Shown: in pieces, positions 1 to 6,222 of the stretch
Layout: the number at the start of each line of letters is the position of its first letter
How positions within the stretch are numbered: position 1 is the first letter of the stretch
Assembly (NCBI GenBank): GCA_007121995.1
Contig: SKJK01000276.1
Span: 1-8,065, forward strand
Source: Desulfobulbaceae bacterium
Lineage (GTDB): Bacteria; Desulfobacterota; Desulfobulbia; Desulfobulbales; Desulfobulbaceae
Direction of reading: 5' to 3'
Length of the DNA: 8,065 nucleotides
Notes under the pieces: model-generated
Databases searched by the model: none
Seen by the model: only the letters and a program-made list of their open reading frames with translations
What the model was told of the DNA's origin: nothing
Made by a program: the position numbers and the translations under genes

Positions 1-690
1 GTTGAACTCCCGGATATAAAAGACTTTGGGCTTGGTCCCCAGGTGCCCTTTGAGGACCTTGGGAGGATGCTTTTTCAATAAGTGATTGACTTCACTCTCT
101 GGGTCATTGAGATCGCCGAAAATACGGGCATCTGCCGGGCAGGCCACCACGCAGTGGGGAAGCAGACCGTCTTTGACCCGATGGTCGCAGAAATTGCATT
201 TTTCCACAACCCCCCGATCCCGGATCCCCTGGTAGGTCTTTTCCCGTTCGGGATTATAATAGGGCAGGGGCGCGTCGGTTTTTTCTGCCAGCTCAGCCGG
301 CGAGCAGGTTCCTCCTTCAATAACCGCCTTTTTGCTTTTCCACCTGGTGTGCGGGGTTTTCTTGTTATAGGAGATGACATTGTAGGGGTCAGCCAGGGTG
401 CAGGTTTTGCACCCGATGCATTTTCTGGCGTCATGCTTGACAATGCCGGTTGCAGGATCTTTATACATCGCTTTTGTCGGGCAGACCGCCACGCAGGGGG
501 GATTGTCACAGTGATTGCAAAGAGTCGGGACGTGAACATACTGCACATGGGGGAATGTACCTGTGGTCCTGACCGTATGATCGGCCCAGAAGAAGCCTTC
601 CTGGACATTGTTTTCACTTTTACAGGCGATGTCGCATCCACAACACCCGACACATTTATGTAAATCGATAATCATTGCGTAGTTTGGCAT
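1..690 (-). CDS. arrB: Respiratory arsenate reductase Fe-S subunit (ArrB-like), 3' end cut by window edge
   Basis: This is a four-cluster ferredoxin-type electron-transfer subunit that would carry electrons from the membrane anchor to the catalytic subunit on the periplasmic side. The ATG at 690-688 is preceded by a clear AGGAGA at suitable spacing, and 230 codons stay open to base 1, so the stop lies outside. Cysteine groups are visible at residues 13/16/19/23 (CX2CX2CX3C), 58/61/66/70 (CX2CX4CX3C), 91/94/97 and 165/168/180/184 (CX2CX11CX3C). This is the layout of the DmsB/PsrB/NrfC/ArrB family, and ArrB is about 230-235 residues long. The third group has Asp101 where the family normally has its fourth Cys (codon GAC at 390-388). 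No signal peptide is present, as expected for a partner co-exported with a Tat substrate. The gene starts 123 bp after the catalytic gene on the same strand. The family call is very secure; the ArrB name depends on the ArrA call next door. Confidence 0.85.
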   Translation of the reverse strand, partial: MPNYAMIIDLHKCVGCCGCDIACKSENNVQEGFFWADHTVRTTGTFPHVQYVHVPTLCNHCDNPPCVAVCPTKAMYKDPATGIVKHDARKCIGCKTCTLADPYNVISYNKKTPHTRWKSKKAVIEGGTCSPAELAEKTDAPLPYYNPEREKTYQGIRDRGVVEKCNFCDHRVKDGLLPHCVVACPADARIFGDLNDPESEVNHLLKKHPPKVLKGHLGTKPKVFYIREFN

Positions 691-700
691 TTCCGTTCTC

Positions 701-745
701 CTGAGGAGTGTTGCAAAGTGTCCGAGAAGAGGCGGTACACCTCAG
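701..745 (-). promoter_or_regulatory. Possible stem covering the edge of the arrB ribosome binding site
   Basis: In the 123-bp gap between the catalytic gene and the Fe-S gene, CTGAGG (transcript sense, 745-740) can pair with CCTCAG (706-701). The second arm runs into the AGGAG of the Fe-S gene's ribosome binding site (702-698). Folding would partly hide the site and could tune translation of the Fe-S subunit relative to its partner. The stem is only 6 bp with a 33-nt loop, so this is a weak structural inference. Confidence 0.2.
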
Positions 746-813
746 TATGTTGGCGACGTTGCCGCCGACGCACCGTTGGCACCACCAGAACCATGACCTG
801 TTTCAAAACCTTT

Positions 814-3396
814 TCAGCCTGTTTTCTCGATTTTAACCCGGACAACGCCTCCATGACGGGTGGTGGAACCGGTCAGGCGGTCGTAATCCGCCGGCAGGAT
901 CTCGTTATTATTGGCGCCCCGGGGGGTTTTGTTGAACTCCAGAGCCGCCACCGAACCATAGGCCCAATGGCCTTGACCAAAGGTTTTATTGACCAGTCCT
1001 GGACGAACGCCCTCCCAGACCTTGATGGTACAGGTGATTTCACCAACCGGGGAGATGATTTTGACGGTATCCCCGTTCTTTAAACCCTGCTCCCGGGCTG
1101 TGATCGGGTTGATTTTGGCCACATCGGCATATCGTTCGTCGCCGGGGTCGGCGTCCTTCATTTCATAGTACCAGGTGCAGTTGGCTGCGCGGCCCTCCCG
1201 GTTGAACCGCGAGCGGGCTTCGGTGAAGATCAGGGGGTATTCCGATGCATCTCCATGGCGCAATGCAGGTTCATAATGAGGGACAAAAGCCAATTCACCC
1301 TGGGCGGTATAGTTGCAGAGCCTCAGCACCTCATCAATGGTGGTGTTGTGTTTGTCTGCGTGGCCGGCAAGGGCCTTTTTCAGGGTTTCACTGTACAGTT
1401 CAAATTTTTTTGTTTCGGTGTTGAAATTGTCCCAACGGGTTCTGTAGGGGTGGCGACTGGTGTTCCAGACCCCTGTGACGGTGTATTCCTCCCAGGAGGT
1501 GATGTTATCGCCCAGGGATACATTGTCACCGGACCAGACAGGGTGGGTCATGGTGCGGGTGGCGATATCCTCGAACTCGCGGCCATTGGTGGGCGTTTTG
1601 CCGGTGACCGGATCCTGAAAGGTCTGGCACCAGTCGAGCACATTGGGAAATCCTTTTGCCGCCAGTTTTTCCGCCAGTAGCCAGACAAACTCGGTTTCAT
1701 CACTTTTGACGTCAAAGGGGGACTCCACGCAACGCTGCTGGATCGCCAGATAGCTGTGCAGGTTTTGTTTACCGATCACCGGAGAATGCCTTTCAAACAG
1801 ATGAAACGTAGCCGGGAGCACGAGATCGGCATAGATGGACATCTCGGCTGGATGTGTGGTCAGGTGAACAAAAAAGGGGACCTTTTCCAGGGCTTTTTCC
1901 CAGCGCTGGGTCTCTGAACAGGAGTGAACAAAGTTGCACCAGTAGCCGATCATCACTTTGATGTCATAGGGATCTTCGTCAAGAATCGCATCGGCTACCC
2001 GGTTGGTGACCACCCCGCCTCCGGACCGACCATTGTTCAGAGCCGGCAACAGCAGCGTTCCTCGCTGGTCGATTTTTGCGTATTGGGAATAGGCCCTGGT
2101 CATTTCGGTCATGAAGGGGTCGATATCAGGGAGCCTGCCTGTCGGAGCCCTGGTCATTATGGCCATGAAGGGGTCCATTTCAGGGAGCCTGCCTGACGGG
2201 ATGCTGATATGCTGGAAGATACCGCCGACATTGTCCACCGAGCCGACCAGTCCGTTTAAGGCGTGAACGGCCAAGGAGATGTAGGCTCCGCGGGGGTTCA
2301 TGGTGGCCCCGGCGGAAACCCAGGAGATGGCATTGGGGGCGGCGGCGGCAAAATTCCGGGCAACCCGGATGATCTGCTCTGCCGGAATTCCTGCCCGTTC
2401 CGCGGCCCACTCGGGGGTCTTGTCAAACAACTCCAGGTTCCACCATTTGACCAGTCCGTGGGTATGTTTTTCCGCAAACAGGGATTCGTCCACCTGTTCA
2501 CCGGTTGCAAAGCGGTTGACCCCATCAATGAAATCACCGACAAAAGGCTTGTACCAGCGCTCCTCGGTCAGCAGCACATGGGCGATGGCCACGGCGATGG
2601 CACCGTCTTCCCCAGGGATGACCGGCAGCCACTCGTCGGCCTTGGCAGCAGTGGAGGAAAGCCGGGGATCGACAACCGCCACTTTGCCGTGATCCAGTAA
2701 TCTGGCCCAGACATTAATAAACCTGGGGACTTGCCGGTTCATAGACAGGGGATCGACTCCGAAGCTGACCAGATACCGGGTGTGTTCCAGGTCGAAATCG
2801 TTGTAGTTCCAGTACCCTTCTGTGTAGAAGGACCCGAATTTCTCTGCCTCCGCGCAGATCGAGGAGTGGGAGATATTGTTCGGCGAGCCGAGCAGCTTGG
2901 GCAGGCTGCCATATAAAATGCCATTGAGGGCAGTATATCTGCCTCGCAGAAGCGCGAACTTATGTGCTTCTTCGTTGGCGTGCAGATCAAGGATTTTGTC
3001 GGCGATCATCTCCGTGGCTTCATCCCAGGTGATCGGCACGAACATGGGGTCCACTCCGCGGCCTTTCACCGGGTTGGTACGCTTCAGCGGTACCTTCACC
3101 CGATCCGGGTCATACATCTGTTGCAGGGCCAGGTGCGGTCTCGGGCAAATCTTGCCCAGGGTGGCCTTGCAGTAGGGATTACCGCGGACCTTGACTACAC
3201 GGTTGTCGATCACATAGGCCTGCATGGGACACCAGGAAGTGCATCCCTGACAGACTGTGGATATCCAGACCCCTGTTTCTCCGCTCTCGCGGGTGCCTTC
3301 ACCCAGCGATGCCATGATCGGGGTATAATCGGCCAGCGTTGCAGTGGCGGCGGTGGCAGCACTTACCATGAGAAAGGTTCGTCGATCAAGTTTCAT
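814..3396 (-). CDS. arrA: Respiratory arsenate reductase catalytic subunit (ArrA-like molybdopterin oxidoreductase)
   Basis: An 860-residue DMSO-reductase-superfamily enzyme, predicted to reduce arsenate to arsenite in the periplasm. The ATG at 3396 follows TAAGGAG. Residues 4-10 (DRRTFLM) and the hydrophobic stretch after them form a Tat signal. Cys49/52/56/84 give CX2CX3CX27C for the [4Fe-4S] cluster. Arg153-Tyr154, His177-Ser178, Cys181, Lys186 and Tyr198 have exactly the spacing I recall for R165/Y166, H189/S190, C193 (Mo ligand), K198 and Y210 of Shewanella ANA-3 ArrA. FVGDF (285-289) and TPEWA (327-331) match the sites I recall as targets of classical arrA primers. The C-terminal pterin-binding domain includes the GVRPGLVNKTFGQGHWAYG block near 796-813. 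Length agrees with ArrA (about 850). Oddity: an 18-residue near-repeat at 402-437. ArxA (arsenite oxidation) or a polysulfide/thiosulfate reductase remain possible, but the pocket residues and the adjacent ArsR favour ArrA. Confidence 0.85.
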   Translation of the reverse strand: MKLDRRTFLMVSAATAATATLADYTPIMASLGEGTRESGETGVWISTVCQGCTSWCPMQAYVIDNRVVKVRGNPYCKATLGKICPRPHLALQQMYDPDRVKVPLKRTNPVKGRGVDPMFVPITWDEATEMIADKILDLHANEEAHKFALLRGRYTALNGILYGSLPKLLGSPNNISHSSICAEAEKFGSFYTEGYWNYNDFDLEHTRYLVSFGVDPLSMNRQVPRFINVWARLLDHGKVAVVDPRLSSTAAKADEWLPVIPGEDGAIAVAIAHVLLTEERWYKPFVGDFIDGVNRFATGEQVDESLFAEKHTHGLVKWWNLELFDKTPEWAAERAGIPAEQIIRVARNFAAAAPNAISWVSAGATMNPRGAYISLAVHALNGLVGSVDNVGGIFQHISIPSGRLPEMDPFMAIMTRAPTGRLPDIDPFMTEMTRAYSQYAKIDQRGTLLLPALNNGRSGGGVVTNRVADAILDEDPYDIKVMIGYWCNFVHSCSETQRWEKALEKVPFFVHLTTHPAEMSIYADLVLPATFHLFERHSPVIGKQNLHSYLAIQQRCVESPFDVKSDETEFVWLLAEKLAAKGFPNVLDWCQTFQDPVTGKTPTNGREFEDIATRTMTHPVWSGDNVSLGDNITSWEEYTVTGVWNTSRHPYRTRWDNFNTETKKFELYSETLKKALAGHADKHNTTIDEVLRLCNYTAQGELAFVPHYEPALRHGDASEYPLIFTEARSRFNREGRAANCTWYYEMKDADPGDERYADVAKINPITAREQGLKNGDTVKIISPVGEITCTIKVWEGVRPGLVNKTFGQGHWAYGSVAALEFNKTPRGANNNEILPADYDRLTGSTTRHGGVVRVKIEKTG
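2094..2201 (-). repeat. In-frame 54-bp tandem duplication inside arrA
   Basis: Two adjacent 54-bp units (2094-2147 and 2148-2201) agree at about 46 positions by eye. They encode two consecutive 18-residue units at about residues 402-419 and 420-437, both reading GRLP..DPFM..MTRA. The frame is preserved, so the protein gains 18 residues. The differences between copies suggest the duplication is not brand new. Confidence 0.85.
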
Positions 3397-3437
3397 GCAG
3401 TTGCTCCTTACTATGCTGACTATTGATTGGTATCTGT

Positions 3438-4589
3438 TCAGTGTTCATCGGCATCCAGCTGAAACATCTTTTCAGCGAGCATGTAGAGGAAGAATGCCAG
3501 ACCGACGCCGCCGAAGACGATGGACAGTTCGACGAAAGTGGGAGTGTACGAGGCAATGTCACGGACAAATTCAGGGTACCCCGGGATCTCTTTGCCGTCT
3601 GTAACGACCTGGCCGACAATGACCAGGATGTAGCGGATAAAAAAGCTGCCGATGATAACCGATATGGCTGCCCAGAGACTGGCCTTGAGATTATTGGCAC
3701 GGGTGGCAAGGATAATGACAAAGGGGATCAGCATGCCGAGCAGGACTTCGAAAAACCAGAATTTGAAAGCAAACGGTCCAAAGAGGAGTAACTCCACCGC
3801 CTCGACTTTCCCGGGTATATTGCTATAGAGACCGGTGAAGATCTTCCAGAAGGTGAAGAAAAGGTGGATGCCCACAAAGGTGCACAGCAGTTTGGACATA
3901 CTGTGCAGAGCGTCTTTGGCTTTTTCGGTGAAATTGCCGCGGTACCCATAGGTCATGATGATAATGACCAGAGCGGCTCCGGAAACCAGGGCCGAGAGGA
4001 TAAAGTAAATGGGCAGGTAGGGACCGGTCCAGAATGGCCGCGAATCCATGTACCCGAAAACCGAGCCCAGGTTGGAGTACGCTGCGATGCCGAAGACAAA
4101 GCCGCCAAACCCCATATAGGCGGCGATTCGGTACTTCCTGTTGAGCAGGCAGATGAACTCGACCACGATGAACACCAGATAAAAGCTATACAGGGCGCCC
4201 ATCCACCAGATGGCGGAACTGAAGTTTGGTGAGAGCACCACCCAGAACATCCGGAACGGATGTCCCAGTTCCATGCCGATCTGGATAAAGCCGCAGAGCA
4301 GCAGGATGATAGCTAGCGCCATGGACCGTTTGGCTATGACCTGAAATTTTTCGATACCAAACACATGCCCCATGGAGGACACCACGCACAGGCCGGTGCT
4401 GGAAAGAGAAAAAAAGACATAAGAAGCGATGAGAATACCCCACGGCACCTCCGCTGTCGTGCCATGGGTAGCCTCGCCGAAAATAAAGGTCATGGTTATG
4501 CCATAGAGCATGACCGATGCCAGAACCAGCGACGCAATCATCCATGTTGACATGTTGCCCTGACGGGCGGAAAGACTGACGGTACCCAT
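3438..4589 (-). CDS. arrC: NrfD/PsrC-type membrane anchor, quinol-oxidising subunit (ArrC-like)
   Basis: A 383-residue polytopic membrane protein of the NrfD/PsrC family. Members bind quinone in the membrane and pass electrons to a ferredoxin-type partner. The ATG at 4589 has a strong AAAGGAGG upstream. About nine or ten hydrophobic segments can be seen, roughly at 18-38, 49-71, 86-105, 124-148, 158-178, 191-214, 232-256, 265-296, 302-326 and 351-374. The serine-rich STGLCVVSSMGHVFG stretch (64-78) after the second segment looks typical of NrfD proteins. It is the first gene of the operon, with 41 bp separating it from the catalytic gene. Some arsenate reductases work with such an anchor, while others (such as Shewanella ArrAB) use a separate tetrahaem cytochrome. 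Having the anchor here suggests a self-contained quinol:arsenate reductase. The family call is secure; the ArrC role is inferred from the neighbour. Confidence 0.85.
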   Translation of the reverse strand: MGTVSLSARQGNMSTWMIASLVLASVMLYGITMTFIFGEATHGTTAEVPWGILIASYVFFSLSSTGLCVVSSMGHVFGIEKFQVIAKRSMALAIILLLCGFIQIGMELGHPFRMFWVVLSPNFSSAIWWMGALYSFYLVFIVVEFICLLNRKYRIAAYMGFGGFVFGIAAYSNLGSVFGYMDSRPFWTGPYLPIYFILSALVSGAALVIIIMTYGYRGNFTEKAKDALHSMSKLLCTFVGIHLFFTFWKIFTGLYSNIPGKVEAVELLLFGPFAFKFWFFEVLLGMLIPFVIILATRANNLKASLWAAISVIIGSFFIRYILVIVGQVVTDGKEIPGYPEFVRDIASYTPTFVELSIVFGGVGLAFFLYMLAEKMFQLDADEH

Positions 4590-4928
4590 TCCTGATCCTC
4601 CTTTGGTGCTCGTGGTTTAGGGGGTTGACAAATGCCTTGTGGATACGATTAGAAAATGGTGTTGTCGGGCTGTTGCATCAATAGGAAGGCGGCATGGCGG
4701 TGATATAAAATCGATTACCGGGACGAAACAAGCATGCCTTGTTCCCAGGCTTACAGGGAGGAATCCGCCGGGTGCAGGAAAGCGAAGTGAATGAAAAAGT
4801 GGATGCTGGAAAGAGACAATCCGCAGAAGTTCGGATTCCACTCTCCGAATTGGGCTGAGACAGCCGTTTTTCTGAGCCATGAAGATCCTGCAGGGTCGAA
4901 AGAGCGCCGCCGGTAGGGGTAAGCGGCG

Positions 4929-4953
4929 TTCCCGTTGCGAAGTGCAACGGGAA
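4929..4953. promoter_or_regulatory. Perfect 10-bp inverted repeat, candidate operator
   Basis: TTCCCGTTGC at 4929-4938 and GCAACGGGAA at 4944-4953 are exact reverse complements separated by 5 bases. The repeat overlaps the proposed arsR -35 box and lies just beyond the proposed arr start point, so a bound dimer could block both. As RNA it would be a strong hairpin, but no U-run follows, so an intrinsic terminator is less likely. It does not resemble the AT-rich operators usual for ArsR, so the bound protein could be a different regulator. Confidence 0.5.
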
Positions 4954-4963
4954 TTTATATGAT
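4935..4963 (+). promoter_or_regulatory. Candidate sigma70-type promoter for arsR
   Basis: TTGCGA (4935-4940) and TATGAT (4958-4963) are separated by 17 bp, which would place the start point near 4970, about 45-80 bases before the possible arsR starts. The -35 box is a moderate match and the -10 box is good. Confidence 0.4.
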
Positions 4964-4967
4964 TTAG

Positions 4968-4996
4968 AGTATATTCGCCTAAAAGGATATGCGCAA
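4968..4996 (-). promoter_or_regulatory. Candidate sigma70-type promoter for the arr operon
   Basis: On the minus strand TTGCGC (4996-4991) and TATACT (4973-4968) are separated by 17 bp, giving a start near 4961. The -10 is good and the -35 matches only in TTG. It overlaps the arsR promoter, so RNA polymerase could occupy only one of the two at a time. It implies a leader of about 370 nt before arrC. A promoter nearer arrC cannot be excluded; I did not see a better one. Confidence 0.35.
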
Positions 4997-5013
4997 GCCG
5001 TTCGTGGGAATGA

Positions 5014-5400
5014 TTGACGATTTTATGTGCAAACGAGTATGGTGCCGTTGTGAAAAGAACTGCTGATTTTTTTAAATCCCTGGCTGATGAAACCCGGCTA
5101 CGTCTGCTGGTCCTGTTGCATGAGGGCAGAGAATATTGCGTCTGTGACCTGATGCAAGCCCTGAGCCTACCCCAATCCACTGTTTCCAGGCACCTGGCAT
5201 ATCTGAAGCGGCATGGTTGGCTGCAGGGGCGGCGAGAAGGACTTTGGATGCACTACTCCCTGATAGCCGGTCTCGATCCTCTGTACCGTGATCAGCTTGA
5301 TCTAGTTGTCACCCAGCTGGCAGAAACGAAAATCTGCCGTGATGATCGCCAGCGGCTGACAGCCTGGTGCGCGGAAAAAAACAATGGTTTTTGCCGGTAA
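5014..5400 (+). CDS. arsR: ArsR-family arsenite-responsive transcriptional repressor
   Basis: A small winged-helix repressor of the ArsR/SmtB family, divergent from the arr operon. With the TTG start at 5014 it has 128 residues. GTG at 5050 would give 116 residues beginning V-K-R-T-A-D-F-F, closer to how most family members start, and neither start has a strong ribosome binding site. LADETRLRLLVLL (23-35) leads into YCVCDL (41-46). Cys42 and Cys44 correspond to Cys32 and Cys34 of E. coli ArsR, which are known to be enough for arsenite sensing. The third Cys of that site (Cys37 there) is Met47 here. The recognition helix is around SLPQSTVSRHLAYLKRHG (51-68), followed by the wing. Cys108, Cys119 and Cys127 in the C-terminal tail could add a ligand. 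In the family, metalloid binding releases DNA. Its position makes the arr operon and arsR itself the likely targets. Confidence 0.88.
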   Translation: MTILCANEYGAVVKRTADFFKSLADETRLRLLVLLHEGREYCVCDLMQALSLPQSTVSRHLAYLKRHGWLQGRREGLWMHYSLIAGLDPLYRDQLDLVVTQLAETKICRDDRQRLTAWCAEKNNGFCR

Positions 5401-5467
5401 CTGTTCAGATATGCAGTATTATTCCACTCTGCCGTCCTGTAGAATCGTCATCGGAGGGGGGCGCCGG

Positions 5468-5936
5468 TCATTCCTTGTGGGTTATGGTCGAGATGATCTC
5501 ATAAATCTCCATCGGCCCTTTGTCGTTGGCCTCGGGGTGGTTCACCGTATTTTTCTACGGCGCTACTTTTAAAATGCGCACTGAGGTCAAGAACATAACT
5601 GACCGGCGGGACCTGAAAATAAGTCATGACAATGATCAGAGAGGTGATCACCAGGGCAATATTGCAGGGCAGGGTGAACACCTTGATCTCTTTGACCTTG
5701 TTTTTCAGGTAGCTTTTGACCACTCCCCAATTGTAGTAAAGGTGTAGGAGGCTGGTCAGCAGGAACAAAAAACCGATGGTGATGTGCTGATCGCCCCATT
5801 CCGTCTTGGTCAAACCCAGAAAGCGCCAGTCAGCCCAATAAGCGATCCGGCCCTCAGGCGCCACATAGAGGACAATCGAATTGAGGACCAGAACAGCAAG
5901 GGTGACCAGCATGGTCATGGAGGTGATTTTGCGCAT
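5468..5936 (-). pseudogene. DUF4405-type membrane protein, apparently damaged by internal deletion and frameshift
   Basis: From the ATG at 5936 (AGGA about 9 bases upstream) the frame reads three hydrophobic segments at about 4-26, 50-70 and 92-108. GDQHITIGFLFLLTSLLHLYYNW resembles DUF4405 proteins, with His51 and His65 on one segment as possible b-haem ligands. The open frame stops at 5499 after 145 residues. Up to KYGEPP (129-134) it fits the family as I know it; then comes an Arg/Gln-rich tail that does not. In the +1-shifted frame at 5533-5468 the sequence reads EANDKGPMEIYEIISTITHKE and stop, which resembles the usual C-terminus (acidic, Asn, Pro, hydrophobic, Tyr, Glu-Ile-Ile). The middle of the soluble C-terminal part seems to be missing. 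The 145-residue product could still be made and insert in the membrane. A longer TTG start at 6005 is possible but less likely. The gene converges on arsR. Confidence 0.6.
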
Positions 5937-6044
5937 GGATCCGGATCCTGAATGAGAAGGTTGTTGTTGTTCGGGTTCAACTTTTTTCCAATTCCCGAGA
6001 CACAATAAGAAAGAATCTTGCCCTTGACCAGAGGTCTTTTGGAA

Positions 6045-6070
6045 AACCTGGATCCGTGAGCGTTCGTCCG
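6045..6070 (+). repeat. Dispersed ATCCGTGA-type intergenic repeat, copy 1
   Basis: AACCTGGATCCGTGAGCG at 6045-6062 followed by TTCGTCCG closely resembles stretches at 7721-7754 and 8021-8048. It lies between the DUF4405 gene and the promoter of the next gene, outside any supported coding frame. Confidence 0.5.
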
Positions 6071-6107
6071 TACATCAGTTTTGATCAGCCTCAGACAGGA
6101 CTGCTGA

Positions 6108-6137
6108 TTGACTCTCCAACCTGTCTATGGGTATGAT
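6108..6137 (+). promoter_or_regulatory. Candidate sigma70 promoter for the alpha-hydroxy-acid dehydrogenase gene
   Basis: TTGACT (6108-6113) and TATGAT (6132-6137) are separated by 18 bp, each matching 5 of 6 consensus bases. This places the start near 6144 and gives a leader of about 80 nt. Just upstream, ATCAGC (6083-6088 region) and GCTGAT (6103-6108 region) form a small inverted repeat touching the -35, a possible operator. Confidence 0.5.
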
Positions 6138-6222
6138 GCCGGAAAAGTGAAGACATCTGCTGGCACCATTCATCGGATGCACATAAACGATTGGCAATAT
6201 TATTGTGGCACAGGAGGAGCAC

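Larger units (their letters stand above)
4590..5013. other. 424-bp divergent intergenic region between arrC and arsR, rich in inverted repeats
   Basis: No gene is supported here. Besides the promoters and palindrome listed separately, several small inverted repeats are visible: AACAAG/CTTGTT at 4727-4743; AATCCG/CGGATT at 4818-4837 with an adjoining AGTGG (4798-4802) that could pair with CCACT (4838-4842); GGCT/AGCC at 4853-4865, which competes with GGCTGAGA/TCTGAGCC at 4853-4878; and CGCCGC/GCGGCG at 4905-4928. If the arr promoter near 4970 is real, almost all of this is transcribed as a roughly 370-nt 5' leader of arrC. I recognise no known riboswitch in it. A weak sigma54-like match (GG-N10-GC, minus strand, near 4730-4748) is also present but not convincing. 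Confidence 0.5.

Noticed and set aside
75..653. 192-residue open frame on the minus strand
   Set aside because: It is an out-of-phase reading of the Fe-S subunit gene. The correct frame, starting at 690, shows all the ferredoxin cysteines.
82..663. 193-residue open frame on the plus strand
   Set aside because: Antisense shadow of the Fe-S subunit gene with no ribosome binding site or family-like motifs.
814..3396. Catalytic subunit read as ArxA, PsrA or PhsA
   Set aside because: Kept only as an alternative: the pocket residues at ArrA spacing, the protein length and the divergent ArsR favour ArrA. A tree would be decisive.
4730..4748. Sigma54-type promoter for the arr operon
   Set aside because: Only GG-N10-GC and a few flanking bases match, which is expected often by chance.
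4617..5180. 187-residue minus-strand frame across the arrC-arsR gap and into arsR
   Set aside because: Low-complexity basic sequence with no recognisable domain, overlapping arsR antisense and the regulatory region.
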